In this document: positions 43,851 through 53,723 of the stretch, piece after piece
How positions within the stretch are numbered: the stretch's first letter is position 1
Layout of the letters: each line of letters begins with the position of its first letter
Assembly: GCF_019669085.1 (NCBI RefSeq)
Contig: NZ_AP024401.1
Location: 558,001-622,000, forward strand
DNA: 64,000 nucleotides
Reading direction: 5' to 3'
DNA from: Borrelia sp. HM
Lineage (GTDB): Bacteria > Spirochaetota > Spirochaetia > Borreliales > Borreliaceae
Notes under the pieces: model-generated
Databases searched by the model: none
Told to the model about the DNA's origin: nothing
What the model saw: the letters and a program-made list of their open reading frames with translations, nothing else
Program-made: the position numbers and the translations under genes

Positions 43851-44420
43851 ATGATAGAGACTTTAATTATATTATTAAATATTTACAGGATTTTAATTTT
43901 GATTAGAATTCTGCTTAGTTGGCTTATATCCTCAGGAATTAATACTAGTATGTTTTTTAGATTTATATATAATGTAACAGAGCCATTTTTGTCTGTTTTT
44001 AGAAGGATTAAGTTTTTTAGATTTGGTATATATGATTTTTCACCAGTTGCAGCTTTAATTACTCTTACAATATCTCAAGAAATGTTGTCTTATGGTGATT
44101 ATAAGCTTTCTACATTTATTATATTGTTTATTGTTGAGATTTGGGGAATATTTAGAAGTATTTTTGTTACTATGATTTTTTTCTTTGTTTTAAGATTAAT
44201 ATTTTTATTTTTGCATCTATTTGATGATACTGATTTTATGAGAAGTGTTGATTCCTTTTTAGTTCCTTTATCTTTTAAAATAAAAAATATAGTTACAGAC
44301 CAAAATATGTCTTATACTTTTAATTTAATTGTAGCAGGATCATTATTAACGGCATTTATAATTATTTTTGAACAAACTGTACAAGCTATTAGGATATTAG
44401 GGATTTACTTGCCTTTTTAG
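43851..44420 (+). CDS. YggT-family membrane protein
   Basis: About 189 residues, four membrane spans. Two halves each show the YggT pattern: LNIYRILILIRILLSWL followed by IYNVTEPFLSVFRRI, and then a second hydrophobic pair with FLVPLSFKIKNIV near residue 145. YggT proteins are bitopic repeats of unknown molecular role, sometimes linked to osmotic tolerance or septum proteins. GGGGGA (43835-43840) serves either TTG 43845 or ATG 43851; the family N-terminus fits both. It lies between dnaE and recG with tiny gaps. Confidence 0.78.
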   Translation: MIETLIILLNIYRILILIRILLSWLISSGINTSMFFRFIYNVTEPFLSVFRRIKFFRFGIYDFSPVAALITLTISQEMLSYGDYKLSTFIILFIVEIWGIFRSIFVTMIFFFVLRLIFLFLHLFDDTDFMRSVDSFLVPLSFKIKNIVTDQNMSYTFNLIVAGSLLTAFIIIFEQTVQAIRILGIYLPF

Positions 44421-44429
44421 TAATTTTAT

Positions 44430-46496
44430 ATGTTTTTGCATGAGTTTCAGTATGATTTACAAGGTATAAGTGGTCTTGGTAAGAAGGGGATTGCTAAATT
44501 AAGCAATCTTCAAATTACAAATATTAAAGAACTAATAGAATATTTCCCTAGAAAATATGAGGATCGTAAAAATATAAAATCTTTCCCAGATCCTTTAGAA
44601 ATTAGAAATTGTGAACTTATGACAATTTGTACTATTTTAGAACATAAAAAGTTTGGAAATAATGTTAATAAACAAAATTTAAAAATGATAGCTCAAAGTG
44701 AAAATGGTGAGATATTCGAAATTCTTCTTTTTAATAGGGGATTTTTAGAGGGAATTTTTAAGATAGGTCAAAAATTCTTTATTTATTCTAAATTCAATTA
44801 TAACGATTATACTCAGATGTGGAGTTGTTCCAATTTTGATAGTGAAGTGTTTAGTTATAATCCTGAAAAATTTAATAAAATTGCTCCGGTTTATTCTCTT
44901 AGTGAGGGACTAAGTTCTAAAAAAATCTCCTCTTATATAAAAGAAGCTCTTGATTATTTTTTAAAGTTTGGTCAATCAGATATGCCTGAATTTTTTATAA
45001 ATAAATATTCATTGTTACCTTTTTATGAAGCTTTAAATGAAATTCATTTTCCAAGTTCTTTTGAAATGATTGATAGAGCAAAAAAAACTTTAATTTATAG
45101 AGAGATTTTTTTACTTCAGTTTTTTTCAAGGGGGAAAAATTCTAAGGTTTTTTTGCGTGATAAGAGGTATTTATCAAGGAATTTGCTTGATCAGATTATT
45201 TTAAAACTTCCATTTAAGCTTACAAGAGATCAAGAAGTTGCAATTGATGAAATAATTAATGACCTTAAAGGCAGTAAGCCAATGAATAGATTGTTACAAG
45301 GTGATGTTGGGTGTGGAAAAACACTCGTTGCTTTTTTATCTAGTATTCCTTTAGTTGAAGCTGGATATCAAGTTGCTTTAATGGTTCCTACCGATCTTTT
45401 AGCTAAGCAACATTATAATAATTTGTCAAATATATTAAAAGATTTTAATATTCCCATGGCTTTTTTAACTGGTAGTTTGAAGAAGAGAGATCGAGAAGAT
45501 GTTATAGAAAAACTTAAAAATGGGTTTTATAGTTTAGTCATTGGAACTCATGCTATTTTTTCTCAAGAAACAAAATTTAAAAAGTTAGCCTATGTTATTA
45601 TTGATGAACAACATAAATTTGGTGTTGAGCAAAGAGAAGAACTTAAAAATAAGGGAGAAGGGGTTGATGTTCTTTTAATGTCAGCAACTCCAATTCCTAG
45701 AAGCTTAGCTTTGACTCTTTTTGGTGATCTTGAAGTCTCTTTAATTAAGAAAAGTCCTTCAGGTCGAATACCTGTTACTACCTATTTGGCTAAACATGGA
45801 AATGAAGAAAAGGTATATGAATTTTTAAAGAATGAACTTGCAAAAGGGCATCAAGTTTATTTTGTTTATCCTTTAATATCATCTTCACAGAAGTTTGATT
45901 TAAAAGATGCGACTAGTATGTGTTTAATACTTAAAAAAATTTTCGTTGAATATTCTGTTGTAATGATTCATTCTAAGCTTGAATCGCATGTTAAAGAAGA
46001 AATTATGCAGGATTTTTATTTAAAAAAGATAGATATTTTAGTTGCAACAAGTGTTATTGAAGTTGGTATTGATTGTCCAAATGCGACTTGCATGGTGGTA
46101 GAACATGCTGAGCGTTTTGGACTTTCTACTTTACATCAGATTAGGGGGCGTGTTGGTAGGGGCAGTTTAAAATCTTTTTTATTTTTGCTTTATAAAGAAC
46201 CTTTAACAGAAGCTGGAAAGTTTAGATTAAAGACTATAAAGGAAAATATAGATGGATTTAAAATCTCAGAGGAAGATCTCAAATTAAGAGGTCCTGGAAA
46301 TTTATTTGGACTTGAGCAAACTGGTTATTTAAAGCTTAAAATAGCAGATTTCATTGAAAATAGGACAGACATAAGTTTAATTAGGGAAGAACTCGATATG
46401 TTTTTTTTAAATAAGTCTTTGTATAATAAATCAGATATTAAATTACTTGATAATCTTTTAATTTCATATTTAAGATTTATTGATAAAGAGAGTTAG
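44430..46496 (+). CDS. recG: ATP-dependent DNA helicase RecG
   Basis: A branch-migration helicase that remodels stalled forks and Holliday junctions. The 688-residue protein begins with the wedge/OB domain (GISGLGKKGIAKL, YFPRKYEDR). The helicase core follows: LLQGDVGCGKTLVAF (motif I), IIDEQHKFGVEQR (II), LMSATPIPRSLALTLFGDL (III), TSVIEVGIDCPNATCMVVE (V) and QIRGRVGRG (VI). The TRG-like C-terminus ends the protein. It follows the YggT gene by 9 bases. It corresponds to BB_0581. Confidence 0.96.
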   Translation: MFLHEFQYDLQGISGLGKKGIAKLSNLQITNIKELIEYFPRKYEDRKNIKSFPDPLEIRNCELMTICTILEHKKFGNNVNKQNLKMIAQSENGEIFEILLFNRGFLEGIFKIGQKFFIYSKFNYNDYTQMWSCSNFDSEVFSYNPEKFNKIAPVYSLSEGLSSKKISSYIKEALDYFLKFGQSDMPEFFINKYSLLPFYEALNEIHFPSSFEMIDRAKKTLIYREIFLLQFFSRGKNSKVFLRDKRYLSRNLLDQIILKLPFKLTRDQEVAIDEIINDLKGSKPMNRLLQGDVGCGKTLVAFLSSIPLVEAGYQVALMVPTDLLAKQHYNNLSNILKDFNIPMAFLTGSLKKRDREDVIEKLKNGFYSLVIGTHAIFSQETKFKKLAYVIIDEQHKFGVEQREELKNKGEGVDVLLMSATPIPRSLALTLFGDLEVSLIKKSPSGRIPVTTYLAKHGNEEKVYEFLKNELAKGHQVYFVYPLISSSQKFDLKDATSMCLILKKIFVEYSVVMIHSKLESHVKEEIMQDFYLKKIDILVATSVIEVGIDCPNATCMVVEHAERFGLSTLHQIRGRVGRGSLKSFLFLLYKEPLTEAGKFRLKTIKENIDGFKISEEDLKLRGPGNLFGLEQTGYLKLKIADFIENRTDISLIREELDMFFLNKSLYNKSDIKLLDNLLISYLRFIDKES

Positions 46497-46498
46497 TA

Positions 46499-47296
46499 TT
46501 AGTCTGTATATTTTTGAATTAACTTTGCAAGTTCTCTTTTATTTTCATTCCAAAATTCAAGAAGCTTATACTGTAAATTGTTGAAGTATTTTTTTTGAAT
46601 CATACATGCTTGTTTGCCAATATACATATAATGCCAAGGTTCTGATTTATATCCAGTTTCTTTTTCGTGATTCTTTGGATATGATAATGAGAATCCATAT
46701 TTTAATGAGTTTTCATAAAGCCATTTACCCTCTTTTGTATTTATTAAATTATCATCTATTTTAATGAAATCTATGGTTGTTCCTAATTGATGTTGTGAGT
46801 GATCGGGAAGCGCTGATTGGATTCTTGCTATCTTTTTTCCGTAGGTTTTTACATTATGTTCAAATAAAAAATTTTGATATTCTTTTGTTCTATATGCTGA
46901 TGTTATTTTTATTTGAAAACCATTTTCTTTACCTGCATTTATAAGATTTATTAAGTCGTCTATTAATATTTTTCTTACTCTTAAGTTTTCTTTTCCAATA
47001 TTTTTTAGTTCTCTAAAATCTTTTAGATAAACCAAATCAGTTGGGTTATATCCTTTAGGAATTGGGGTTTTTTTATTTACAAGTATTAAGAGAGCGTTCT
47101 TTTCTGCTTCAAGTAATGGTTTAATCTCTTTTATAAATTGGATTGGATTTTCTTTTATTTGTTGTTGATAAGGTTTATGTAAATTTTTTGTAGTTTGAAG
47201 TAAGATTGATAGATCTTGTTTTGATATTATGGTTTTTGTTTGAAAAGTTAAATTATTAATTAATAGTGTTAGTGAAAAAATTTTTAGTAATTCCAT
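46499..47296 (-). CDS. VanY/DacC-type LAS carboxypeptidase, exported
   Basis: A zinc peptidase acting on peptidoglycan stem peptides. The 265-residue protein opens with a signal sequence-like MELLKIFSLTLLINNLTFQ. ITSAYRTKEYQNFLF, then SALPDHSQHQLGTTIDF (the H-x6-D metal pair) and EPWHYMYIG (the catalytic Glu and third His) form the complete LAS motif set. It would trim D-Ala or cut a related bond in the periplasm. It ends 2 bases from recG (convergent) and lies near murD and a FemAB gene, so the area has a cell-wall theme. Confidence 0.88.
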   Translation of the reverse strand: MELLKIFSLTLLINNLTFQTKTIISKQDLSILLQTTKNLHKPYQQQIKENPIQFIKEIKPLLEAEKNALLILVNKKTPIPKGYNPTDLVYLKDFRELKNIGKENLRVRKILIDDLINLINAGKENGFQIKITSAYRTKEYQNFLFEHNVKTYGKKIARIQSALPDHSQHQLGTTIDFIKIDDNLINTKEGKWLYENSLKYGFSLSYPKNHEKETGYKSEPWHYMYIGKQACMIQKKYFNNLQYKLLEFWNENKRELAKLIQKYTD

Positions 47297-47409
47297 TCAA
47301 GATTAATTATATTATAGTTTGTTTTTACTATAAGAGTAGTTTTAATATTTTATAGTTTTATAAATGTTAATTTAAATTTTATTTACGAAAATGATAAACT
47401 AAATAATGT

Positions 47410-48756
47410 ATGCTGAAAAAGTTTAATTATAATTTGATATTGAGGGAGTTACTGATTTTAGCTATTCCTGCAGCTTTTGAAGCTTTTTTATTTCAATTAG
47501 TGACATTTTTTGATAATTACATGATAGCTTATTTAGGCTCTGCTCAGGTTACAGGAGTTTCTATTGCCAATAGGGTAACTTTTCTTTTTTTTATTGTTAT
47601 CTTTGGGTTGGGGACTACGCTTAGTGTTTATGCTTCTCAAGCCTTGTCTAAAAAAAAATTTGCACATATTAAGCAAGCATTTGCTTATGCTTTATTGATT
47701 GGAACAATAATTGGAATTATTTTCTTTTGTGTATCTTTTGTTTTCTCAAAGGAGATTATTAGTTTATTTATTGCAGAAAATGAAGCTTTGAATTTTGGAA
47801 TGACTTATTTAAAAATTGTTTCTTTTTCTTATCTTTTTATGGCTTATTCTTTTTTGTCTGCAATGGGTTTTAAGAGTATAAAAGATGTTAAAATACCTTT
47901 AATTGTTACTATATTGGTTGTATTAACTAATATTATTTTTAATTATATCTTTATTTTTAAGTTAAGTATGGGAATAAATGGTGCAGCATATGCCACTTTA
48001 ATTGCTAGAATTATTGAATTTTTCTTTTATTGTTTTTACAACATTGTAAATTCAAAGTTTTATTATCATTTAAAAAGAGGTGATTTTCTAATCTCAAAGA
48101 GTATTAAAATAGCTTATTTAAGAATACTGATGCCTGTTTTGTTACATGAGGTTTTTTGGGTTTTAAGTATAACTATTTTGCATGCTTTTTATGCTAGGCT
48201 TGGAGGTAGTGAATATGCATCTTTTGCAGTGGCTTCTAATTTTTTAGATTTATGTTTTGTTGTTATGCATGGGATGGGACTTGCTACTGGTGTTATTATT
48301 GGACACCGTATGGTAAAGGATAAAAATCATATTAGAACATTAGGAATATTTTTATCTGTGATTGGAGTTGTTTTAGGATTGTGTGTATCTTTTATTCTTT
48401 TTTTAACATCTAAAATTGCTCCTATTATTTTTAGTAATTTAGATTCTCCTGAACTTGTTGGTACTTTTATAGCTATTTTTTCAAGTATTGTTGTTTTTAA
48501 GGGTTTTACAGCTCAGGCGCTTGTTGGTATTTTTAGAGCTAGTGGAATTCCTAATATTTGTTTCTATATTGAAATAGGAGTAATTGTTTTTTATACATTG
48601 CCAGTTGCTTATTTATTAGTTTTTTTTACAAATTTTAGATTACCGTTAATAGTTTTTATTGTAAATTTTGAAGAAGTTTTTAAAAATATATTTATATTAA
48701 TAGTTTTTTTTAAGGATAATTGGATAAGACAAATTCATTATGAGGAACTGAATTAA
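47410..48756 (+). CDS. MATE-family efflux transporter
   Basis: A multidrug/metabolite exporter of 448 residues with twelve predicted membrane spans. The family signatures lie in the two repeats: LLILAIPAAFEAFLFQLVTF with DNYMIAYLGSAQVTGVSIA at the start, and LLHEVFWVLSITILHAFYAR with LGGSEYASFAVASNFLDL in the second half. Energy comes from a proton or sodium gradient, which cannot be told from sequence. There is no close partner gene; the ATG at 47410 lacks a clear ribosome-binding site. Confidence 0.9.
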   Translation: MLKKFNYNLILRELLILAIPAAFEAFLFQLVTFFDNYMIAYLGSAQVTGVSIANRVTFLFFIVIFGLGTTLSVYASQALSKKKFAHIKQAFAYALLIGTIIGIIFFCVSFVFSKEIISLFIAENEALNFGMTYLKIVSFSYLFMAYSFLSAMGFKSIKDVKIPLIVTILVVLTNIIFNYIFIFKLSMGINGAAYATLIARIIEFFFYCFYNIVNSKFYYHLKRGDFLISKSIKIAYLRILMPVLLHEVFWVLSITILHAFYARLGGSEYASFAVASNFLDLCFVVMHGMGLATGVIIGHRMVKDKNHIRTLGIFLSVIGVVLGLCVSFILFLTSKIAPIIFSNLDSPELVGTFIAIFSSIVVFKGFTAQALVGIFRASGIPNICFYIEIGVIVFYTLPVAYLLVFFTNFRLPLIVFIVNFEEVFKNIFILIVFFKDNWIRQIHYEELN

Positions 48757-48973
48757 TTTTTAGCAATATTATGTGATGATAATTGGGATATTAAATGAGA
48801 ATATAAATTTAAAATTTATTTTGATTTTACAGAATATTAATTTATGTTTTGTGCTTTACTGTTTTTAAGTAGTTCATATTATTTTATTATTTCGCTTAGT
48901 GTTTTTATGGTTTATGTTGTGCTTTTGTTAAGTATATTGGATGAACTAATTATTTTGTTATAATACTTTTATT

Positions 48974-50329
48974 GTGTGTTTAAGTCAGATAAAAGATAAA
49001 AATTTCTTAATTATGGGATTAGGTCTTAATGGGGGAGGTCTGGCTGTTGCAGAGTTTTTATTAAAACATGGCGGTAATTTGGTAATTACTGATTTAAAGA
49101 ATGAGTCAGAATTAGCTTTAAGCATTAAGTTATTGGAGCAATTTAAAAATCGAATTCGATATGTTTTAGGATACCATGATGAGTATGATTTTAAGAATGC
49201 AGATATTGTTATTAAGAATCCTGCTGTTAGTGCTGAGAATAAGTATTTAAAACTTGCAAAAAGAATTGAGACTGATATTAGTTTGTTTTTGATGTTTAAT
49301 AGAAATCCTATAATTGCTATTACAGGAACTAAGGGAAAGTCTACTCTTGCTTCTGTTTTGTATAAAATTTTGCTTTCTAAGTATCCAAATTCTAAACTTG
49401 GAGGTAATATTGGACTGTCTCCTTTAAGTTTTTTGGATGAACTTGATGGAATATCGCCTATTGTTTTAGAACTTTCTTCTTGGCAATTGCATGATCTTAA
49501 CAATTTATATCCTATTGTTAGCATAATAACTAATATTTATCGTGATCATCAAAATTATTATTCAAATTTTGATAGTTATATAGAAGATAAGTCTAAAATT
49601 TTTATAGGCCAAGATTCAGGAATTTTGATTTTACAAGAACAAGCTTATTATGATTATTTTTGTAAATTTAAATCTAAGTCCAAGGTTGTTTTATTCTCAG
49701 AAACTGTACCTTTAAAATATGAAAATGATATTTTTTATTTTAGAGATGGAAAAATTTATTTAAATCAAGAAGAAATAAGTGCTATTCGTGAATCAAAAAT
49801 TGTATTATTGATCTCTAAAATGATTGCTGTTTTTGTTGCAAATTATTTAGGCTTGAATTTAGAGAATGTATCTAATATTGTGGCTGATTTTGATGGAATT
49901 GAGCATCGGTTAGAATTTGTAAGAGAATATGAGAGTGTAAAATATTATAATGATACGGCCTCAACTATTCCTGATTCTACAGTTTTGTCTGTTAAAAGTT
50001 TAAAAGTCAACGGAAATTTTATTCATCTTATTGTTGGTGGAACTGATAAAGAGCTTGATTTTTCAGTTTTTAGTGAGATTTTAAACATGGTGAAGACTTG
50101 GATTTTATTAAGAGGAAGTGCTACTTTAAAAATTATTAAATTTTTAGAGGTTAATAATATTAATTATTATATTTTCTCTTCTTTAAAAGAATGTGTTTGT
50201 TATGCTAAGAAAGTTTCTATTCAAAATGACATAGTTTTATTTTCCCCTGCTAGTGCTTCTTTTGAGATTTTTAATAATGAATTTGATAGAGGAAATCAAT
50301 TTAAAAATTTAGTTCGCATTATGACTTAA
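48974..50329 (+). CDS. murD: UDP-N-acetylmuramoyl-L-alanine-D-glutamate ligase
   Basis: Adds D-glutamate to the peptidoglycan precursor. The 451-residue protein has the N-terminal UDP-binding fold (LIMGLGLNGGGLAVAEFL), the ATP P-loop ITGTKGKSTLASVL near residue 115, the metal motif ELSSWQL, NIYRDHQNYY and the C-terminal domain starting HRLEFVREYESVKYYNDTAS. VGGTDKELDF follows. The start is probably GTG at 48974. The gap 48757-48973 shows nothing clear. Its end overlaps the convergent FemAB gene by 4 bases. It corresponds to BB_0585. Confidence 0.95.
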   Translation: MCLSQIKDKNFLIMGLGLNGGGLAVAEFLLKHGGNLVITDLKNESELALSIKLLEQFKNRIRYVLGYHDEYDFKNADIVIKNPAVSAENKYLKLAKRIETDISLFLMFNRNPIIAITGTKGKSTLASVLYKILLSKYPNSKLGGNIGLSPLSFLDELDGISPIVLELSSWQLHDLNNLYPIVSIITNIYRDHQNYYSNFDSYIEDKSKIFIGQDSGILILQEQAYYDYFCKFKSKSKVVLFSETVPLKYENDIFYFRDGKIYLNQEEISAIRESKIVLLISKMIAVFVANYLGLNLENVSNIVADFDGIEHRLEFVREYESVKYYNDTASTIPDSTVLSVKSLKVNGNFIHLIVGGTDKELDFSVFSEILNMVKTWILLRGSATLKIIKFLEVNNINYYIFSSLKECVCYAKKVSIQNDIVLFSPASASFEIFNNEFDRGNQFKNLVRIMT

Positions 50330-51375
50330 AATTTTTTCTTTAGAATTTTATAGTAAAAATATCTTAATACTTCAAGAATTCTATAAATTTTATATAAAAA
50401 TTCTTGGTACACAAAATCATAACATCCAATCCTGTGAATGATTTGTCCTCCAAATCCAGTTTTAAATTGAAATAAGCCAAATAGAGGATGTTTTGCATTT
50501 GCAGTTGGAGGAATTCCTAGAAGATCGTATTCTTTGATTGATAGACTTTGGAGTATTTGTATTGCTTTAAATTGTACTGCATAATTTGGCATTAAATGTT
50601 TATTTTCTTTGCTTGAAGCACCATAAAGGTATGTGGCTTTATCTTTATATATTCCAACAATTATTCCAGATATTAGTTTGTCATTATATAGTGCAACTAT
50701 GAGCTTGATTTTAGAATTTTCATCTTCTTTGAATGCTTTTATTAGATTTTTTATATATTCTTTTGAGTGAATAGCAAATTTATCTCTTTTTGCTGTTTCT
50801 TGATGAAGTTTATAAAATTCATCAAAATATTTAAATTTATTATCTATAATAACTGTTATATTTTTTTTACTACTGAGATTTATGTTATATCTTGTTTTCT
50901 TTTTCATCTTAGCTTTAATGTTTTCTAATGAATCGTCTAAATTTAGTATAGTTGTGTTTGGAGGTTGTATATCATCAAATGATTTTTTGAGATTTTTAAG
51001 TTTTAGTTTTATTGGATTATATTCTTCTTTTAAATTTCTTGAGGTGTAAAACATTAAATCATATCGTATAAATATTGTCTTTTTATGCAAAAATGGTTTT
51101 ATTTTTTCACTAAATTTTGTGATTTTAGTATTAATCTCTTCAATGTTAATCTCTTCAATTTTTTGATTTGAAAATTCTGGATGAGCTATATAGCTTAAAT
51201 AAAAGTTTCCAAAGAGCTTTCTTTGCATAATAAGAATTTTATTAAAATTCTTACTGCTTAATGCTATGGCTTTCCATTGACTTTTTTTGCTTGAAGTCTT
51301 TTTGACAATTGTCCATAATTTGCTTTGAAGATAATTTTCATTTAAATTTTCTATTTCTATTTTTTTAATATCCAT
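50326..51375 (-). CDS. FemAB-family aminoacyltransferase (GNAT-like)
   Basis: Proteins of this family transfer an amino acid from aminoacyl-tRNA to the peptidoglycan stem peptide. The 349 residues form two GNAT-like folds: LSYIAHPEF, KKKTRYNINLSSKK, FYKLHQETAKRDKFAIHSKE and LISGIIVGIYKDKATYLYGA, then YAVQFKAIQI and YDLLGIPPTA, ending GFGGQIIHRIGCYDFVYQ. These are the usual FemAB/MprF-neighbour motifs. Borrelia peptidoglycan carries ornithine with a glycine branch, so a glycyl transferase role is attractive (inference). It lies between metG (same strand, 20-base gap) and murD. Confidence 0.85.
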   Translation of the reverse strand: MDIKKIEIENLNENYLQSKLWTIVKKTSSKKSQWKAIALSSKNFNKILIMQRKLFGNFYLSYIAHPEFSNQKIEEINIEEINTKITKFSEKIKPFLHKKTIFIRYDLMFYTSRNLKEEYNPIKLKLKNLKKSFDDIQPPNTTILNLDDSLENIKAKMKKKTRYNINLSSKKNITVIIDNKFKYFDEFYKLHQETAKRDKFAIHSKEYIKNLIKAFKEDENSKIKLIVALYNDKLISGIIVGIYKDKATYLYGASSKENKHLMPNYAVQFKAIQILQSLSIKEYDLLGIPPTANAKHPLFGLFQFKTGFGGQIIHRIGCYDFVYQEFLYKIYRILEVLRYFYYKILKKKF

Positions 51376-51395
51376 TAATTTCTCTTAATTAAAGC

Positions 51396-53582
51396 TTAAT
51401 ATATTTTTCCATTTGGAATTTCTCTAGATAGTACTTTTTCTTTAGAATTTTCTAATATTAGGTTAATACCATTGATTTTAAGTTCTCCATTTTCTGCTAC
51501 AATTTGAGTTTGAGAGAATTTATCTACGCTGATTTTTGATGGATGCTTTAATTCTTTGTTAATATCACTCTCAAGTATAATTCGTTCTCCAGGAGTAGGA
51601 TTATCTTTAAAATCTTCTACAATTATTACCTTAAAATTTTTGTTCTTATCTTCAGTTGCAATTAACATCCCCTCAGATCTTATTCCTCTAAATTTTGCAG
51701 GTTTTAGATTGTCAACTATTATTATGTGTTTTCCAATTAATTCTTCTTCTTTATAATAGTCAGCAATACTGCTTACAATTTGTTTTCCATCAGGAGTTCC
51801 ATCATCAAGTTTTAAAATAAAAAGTTTTTGTGCTTCTGGATTTCGTTCTATTGTTTTTACTCTTACAACTTTTAAGCATATTTGTTCGCTAAATAATTTT
51901 ATTGGACTCTCTATTTGTTGATCTTGCATATTTTTACCCCCTGAATATTTTGATTTTAAACTATCAGTTAATTGTTTTTCTATCTTTGCAAATAGTACCT
52001 CTGTAGTATGAATTTTATCTAGACCTAAATTTATTCCTAAAAACTCGTTAGAAATTTCATAACTTGATCCAAAAAAATTTCTTATTTTATCACTTGTATG
52101 TGGTATAAAAGGTGAGATTAAAATTGATAAGTCTTTTATCAAATATATGAGGTTTAATAGTAGCTCTTTTGTCTCTTTAGGTGTATTATCTTTTGTTTTC
52201 CATGGTTCTCTGTCTTGAAATATTTTATTACCTATTCTTGATATTTCAAGAATTTCTCTTAGTGCTGATTTGAGTTCTGTTTTTTGAAAGAAATTTAAAA
52301 TCCTTTCATATTTAAAGTTAATTTCTTGCCAAAAGTTTTCTTTTATTTCTAGTTTATCTATTTTATCTCCAAAAAATTTTTTATAGAATGTTAATATTCT
52401 GTTAATAAAATTTGAAAAATTTCCAATAAGTTCGCTATTTATTCTTTCCATGAAATCGTCCCATGTAAATTGAAAGTCAGATTTTTCAGGTCTGTTATAG
52501 TATATGTAAAATCTCCAAGCATCAGCTGGTATTTCAGTGTTCATGACATCGTTACCAAATATTCCAGTTCCTGCGGATTTTGAGAATTTTAGGTTTTCAT
52601 AATTTAGATATTCACTTGAAGCTATGTGGCATGGCATTGTCCAGTTTTCTTGACTTCCAAGTTCTACACTGGGAAATATAATAGTGTGAAATAAAATATT
52701 GTCTTTTCCAATAAATTGTACTAAGTTTACGTTTTCGTTATTTTTCCACCATGATTCCCAATCTTTTGTGATTTCTTTTGTAATTGAAATGTATCCAATT
52801 GGTGCATCAAACCATACGTAAAACACTTTGTTAGCATATTCCTTTTTTGGTACTGGTATTCCCCATTTTAAATCTCTTGTTATTGCTCGTTGTTTAAGAC
52901 CATCTCTTAAGAATGCATTTGTCATTTGAATGGCATTTGTATTCCAGTTTTTATTTTGTAAAGTTGTATGTATCCAATGCTCAAGTTTCTTTTGTATTTT
53001 GGGTAGATCAATATAGAGATGTTTAGTTGTTTTTAAAATAGGTGTATTTTGGCAAATTATACACTTTGAATTTATTAATTCGTTTGAAGCTAATAATTTA
53101 GAGCAGTTTTCACATTGATCTCCTCTTGCATTATGACCACAATTTGGGCATTCTCCTGTTACGTATCTATCTGCTAGAAATATTTGATCTCGCTGACAAA
53201 AAAATTGTTTATTTTCTTTTTCTGTTATATAGCCATTCTCTTCTAGCTTTAAAAATAAATCCTGTACAATTTTTTTGTGGTGTTTATTAGTTGTACGTCC
53301 AAATATGTCAAATTTGATGTTAAACCATTTATAAATTGATTTGTGTATTTCATAATATTTATTGCAAAGTTCTTCAGGAGTAATTTTTTCTATTAATGCC
53401 TTAGTTTCTGTTGCTGTACCATATTCATCTGTTCCACAGATATAAAGTGTTTCTATTCCCATCATTCTTGAATATCTTGCAAAAGCATCTGCTGAGAGAA
53501 CTTGTACTAAGTTACCAAGGTGAGGTATATTATTAACATATGGTAATGCAGCTGTAATTAGGTTCTTTTTTTTTACTTTCAC
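51396..53582 (-). CDS. metG: Methionyl-tRNA synthetase with C-terminal tRNA-binding domain
   Basis: Charges tRNA-Met. The class I catalytic domain opens with [20 protein letters not shown] (HIGH-like PHLGN). Zinc-binding cysteines lie near residues 145-180 ([21 protein letters not shown]). The KMSKS loop is FSKS in [13 protein letters not shown], a relaxed form found in many MetRS. The anticodon domain follows ([16 protein letters not shown]). The last 110 residues form an EMAP/Trbp111-like OB domain ([40 protein letters not shown]). With 728 residues it has the normal length for this form. It corresponds to BB_0587. Confidence 0.96.
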   Translation of the reverse strand: MKVKKKNLITAALPYVNNIPHLGNLVQVLSADAFARYSRMMGIETLYICGTDEYGTATETKALIEKITPEELCNKYYEIHKSIYKWFNIKFDIFGRTTNKHHKKIVQDLFLKLEENGYITEKENKQFFCQRDQIFLADRYVTGECPNCGHNARGDQCENCSKLLASNELINSKCIICQNTPILKTTKHLYIDLPKIQKKLEHWIHTTLQNKNWNTNAIQMTNAFLRDGLKQRAITRDLKWGIPVPKKEYANKVFYVWFDAPIGYISITKEITKDWESWWKNNENVNLVQFIGKDNILFHTIIFPSVELGSQENWTMPCHIASSEYLNYENLKFSKSAGTGIFGNDVMNTEIPADAWRFYIYYNRPEKSDFQFTWDDFMERINSELIGNFSNFINRILTFYKKFFGDKIDKLEIKENFWQEINFKYERILNFFQKTELKSALREILEISRIGNKIFQDREPWKTKDNTPKETKELLLNLIYLIKDLSILISPFIPHTSDKIRNFFGSSYEISNEFLGINLGLDKIHTTEVLFAKIEKQLTDSLKSKYSGGKNMQDQQIESPIKLFSEQICLKVVRVKTIERNPEAQKLFILKLDDGTPDGKQIVSSIADYYKEEELIGKHIIIVDNLKPAKFRGIRSEGMLIATEDKNKNFKVIIVEDFKDNPTPGERIILESDINKELKHPSKISVDKFSQTQIVAENGELKINGINLILENSKEKVLSREIPNGKIY

Positions 53583-53723
53583 TTAATTTATTTTTCCTTT
53601 TTTTGATGTATTATATTCGTATTTTAATACTAATGCTAGTTTATTTCATTTATTTTGTTTAGTAAATTTATGTTTTTATGTTTTTATTAGTATATGAGTA
53701 CAAATATTATATAGGAGGCTATA

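Noticed and set aside
48985-49524. 179-residue open frame opposite murD
   Set aside because: It is antisense to the conserved murD nucleotide-binding region, and no motif or start signal supports it.
52580-52600. Missing KMSKS in methionyl-tRNA synthetase as a sign of inactivation
   Set aside because: FSKS keeps the second Lys-Ser and such relaxed forms are normal in this enzyme family.
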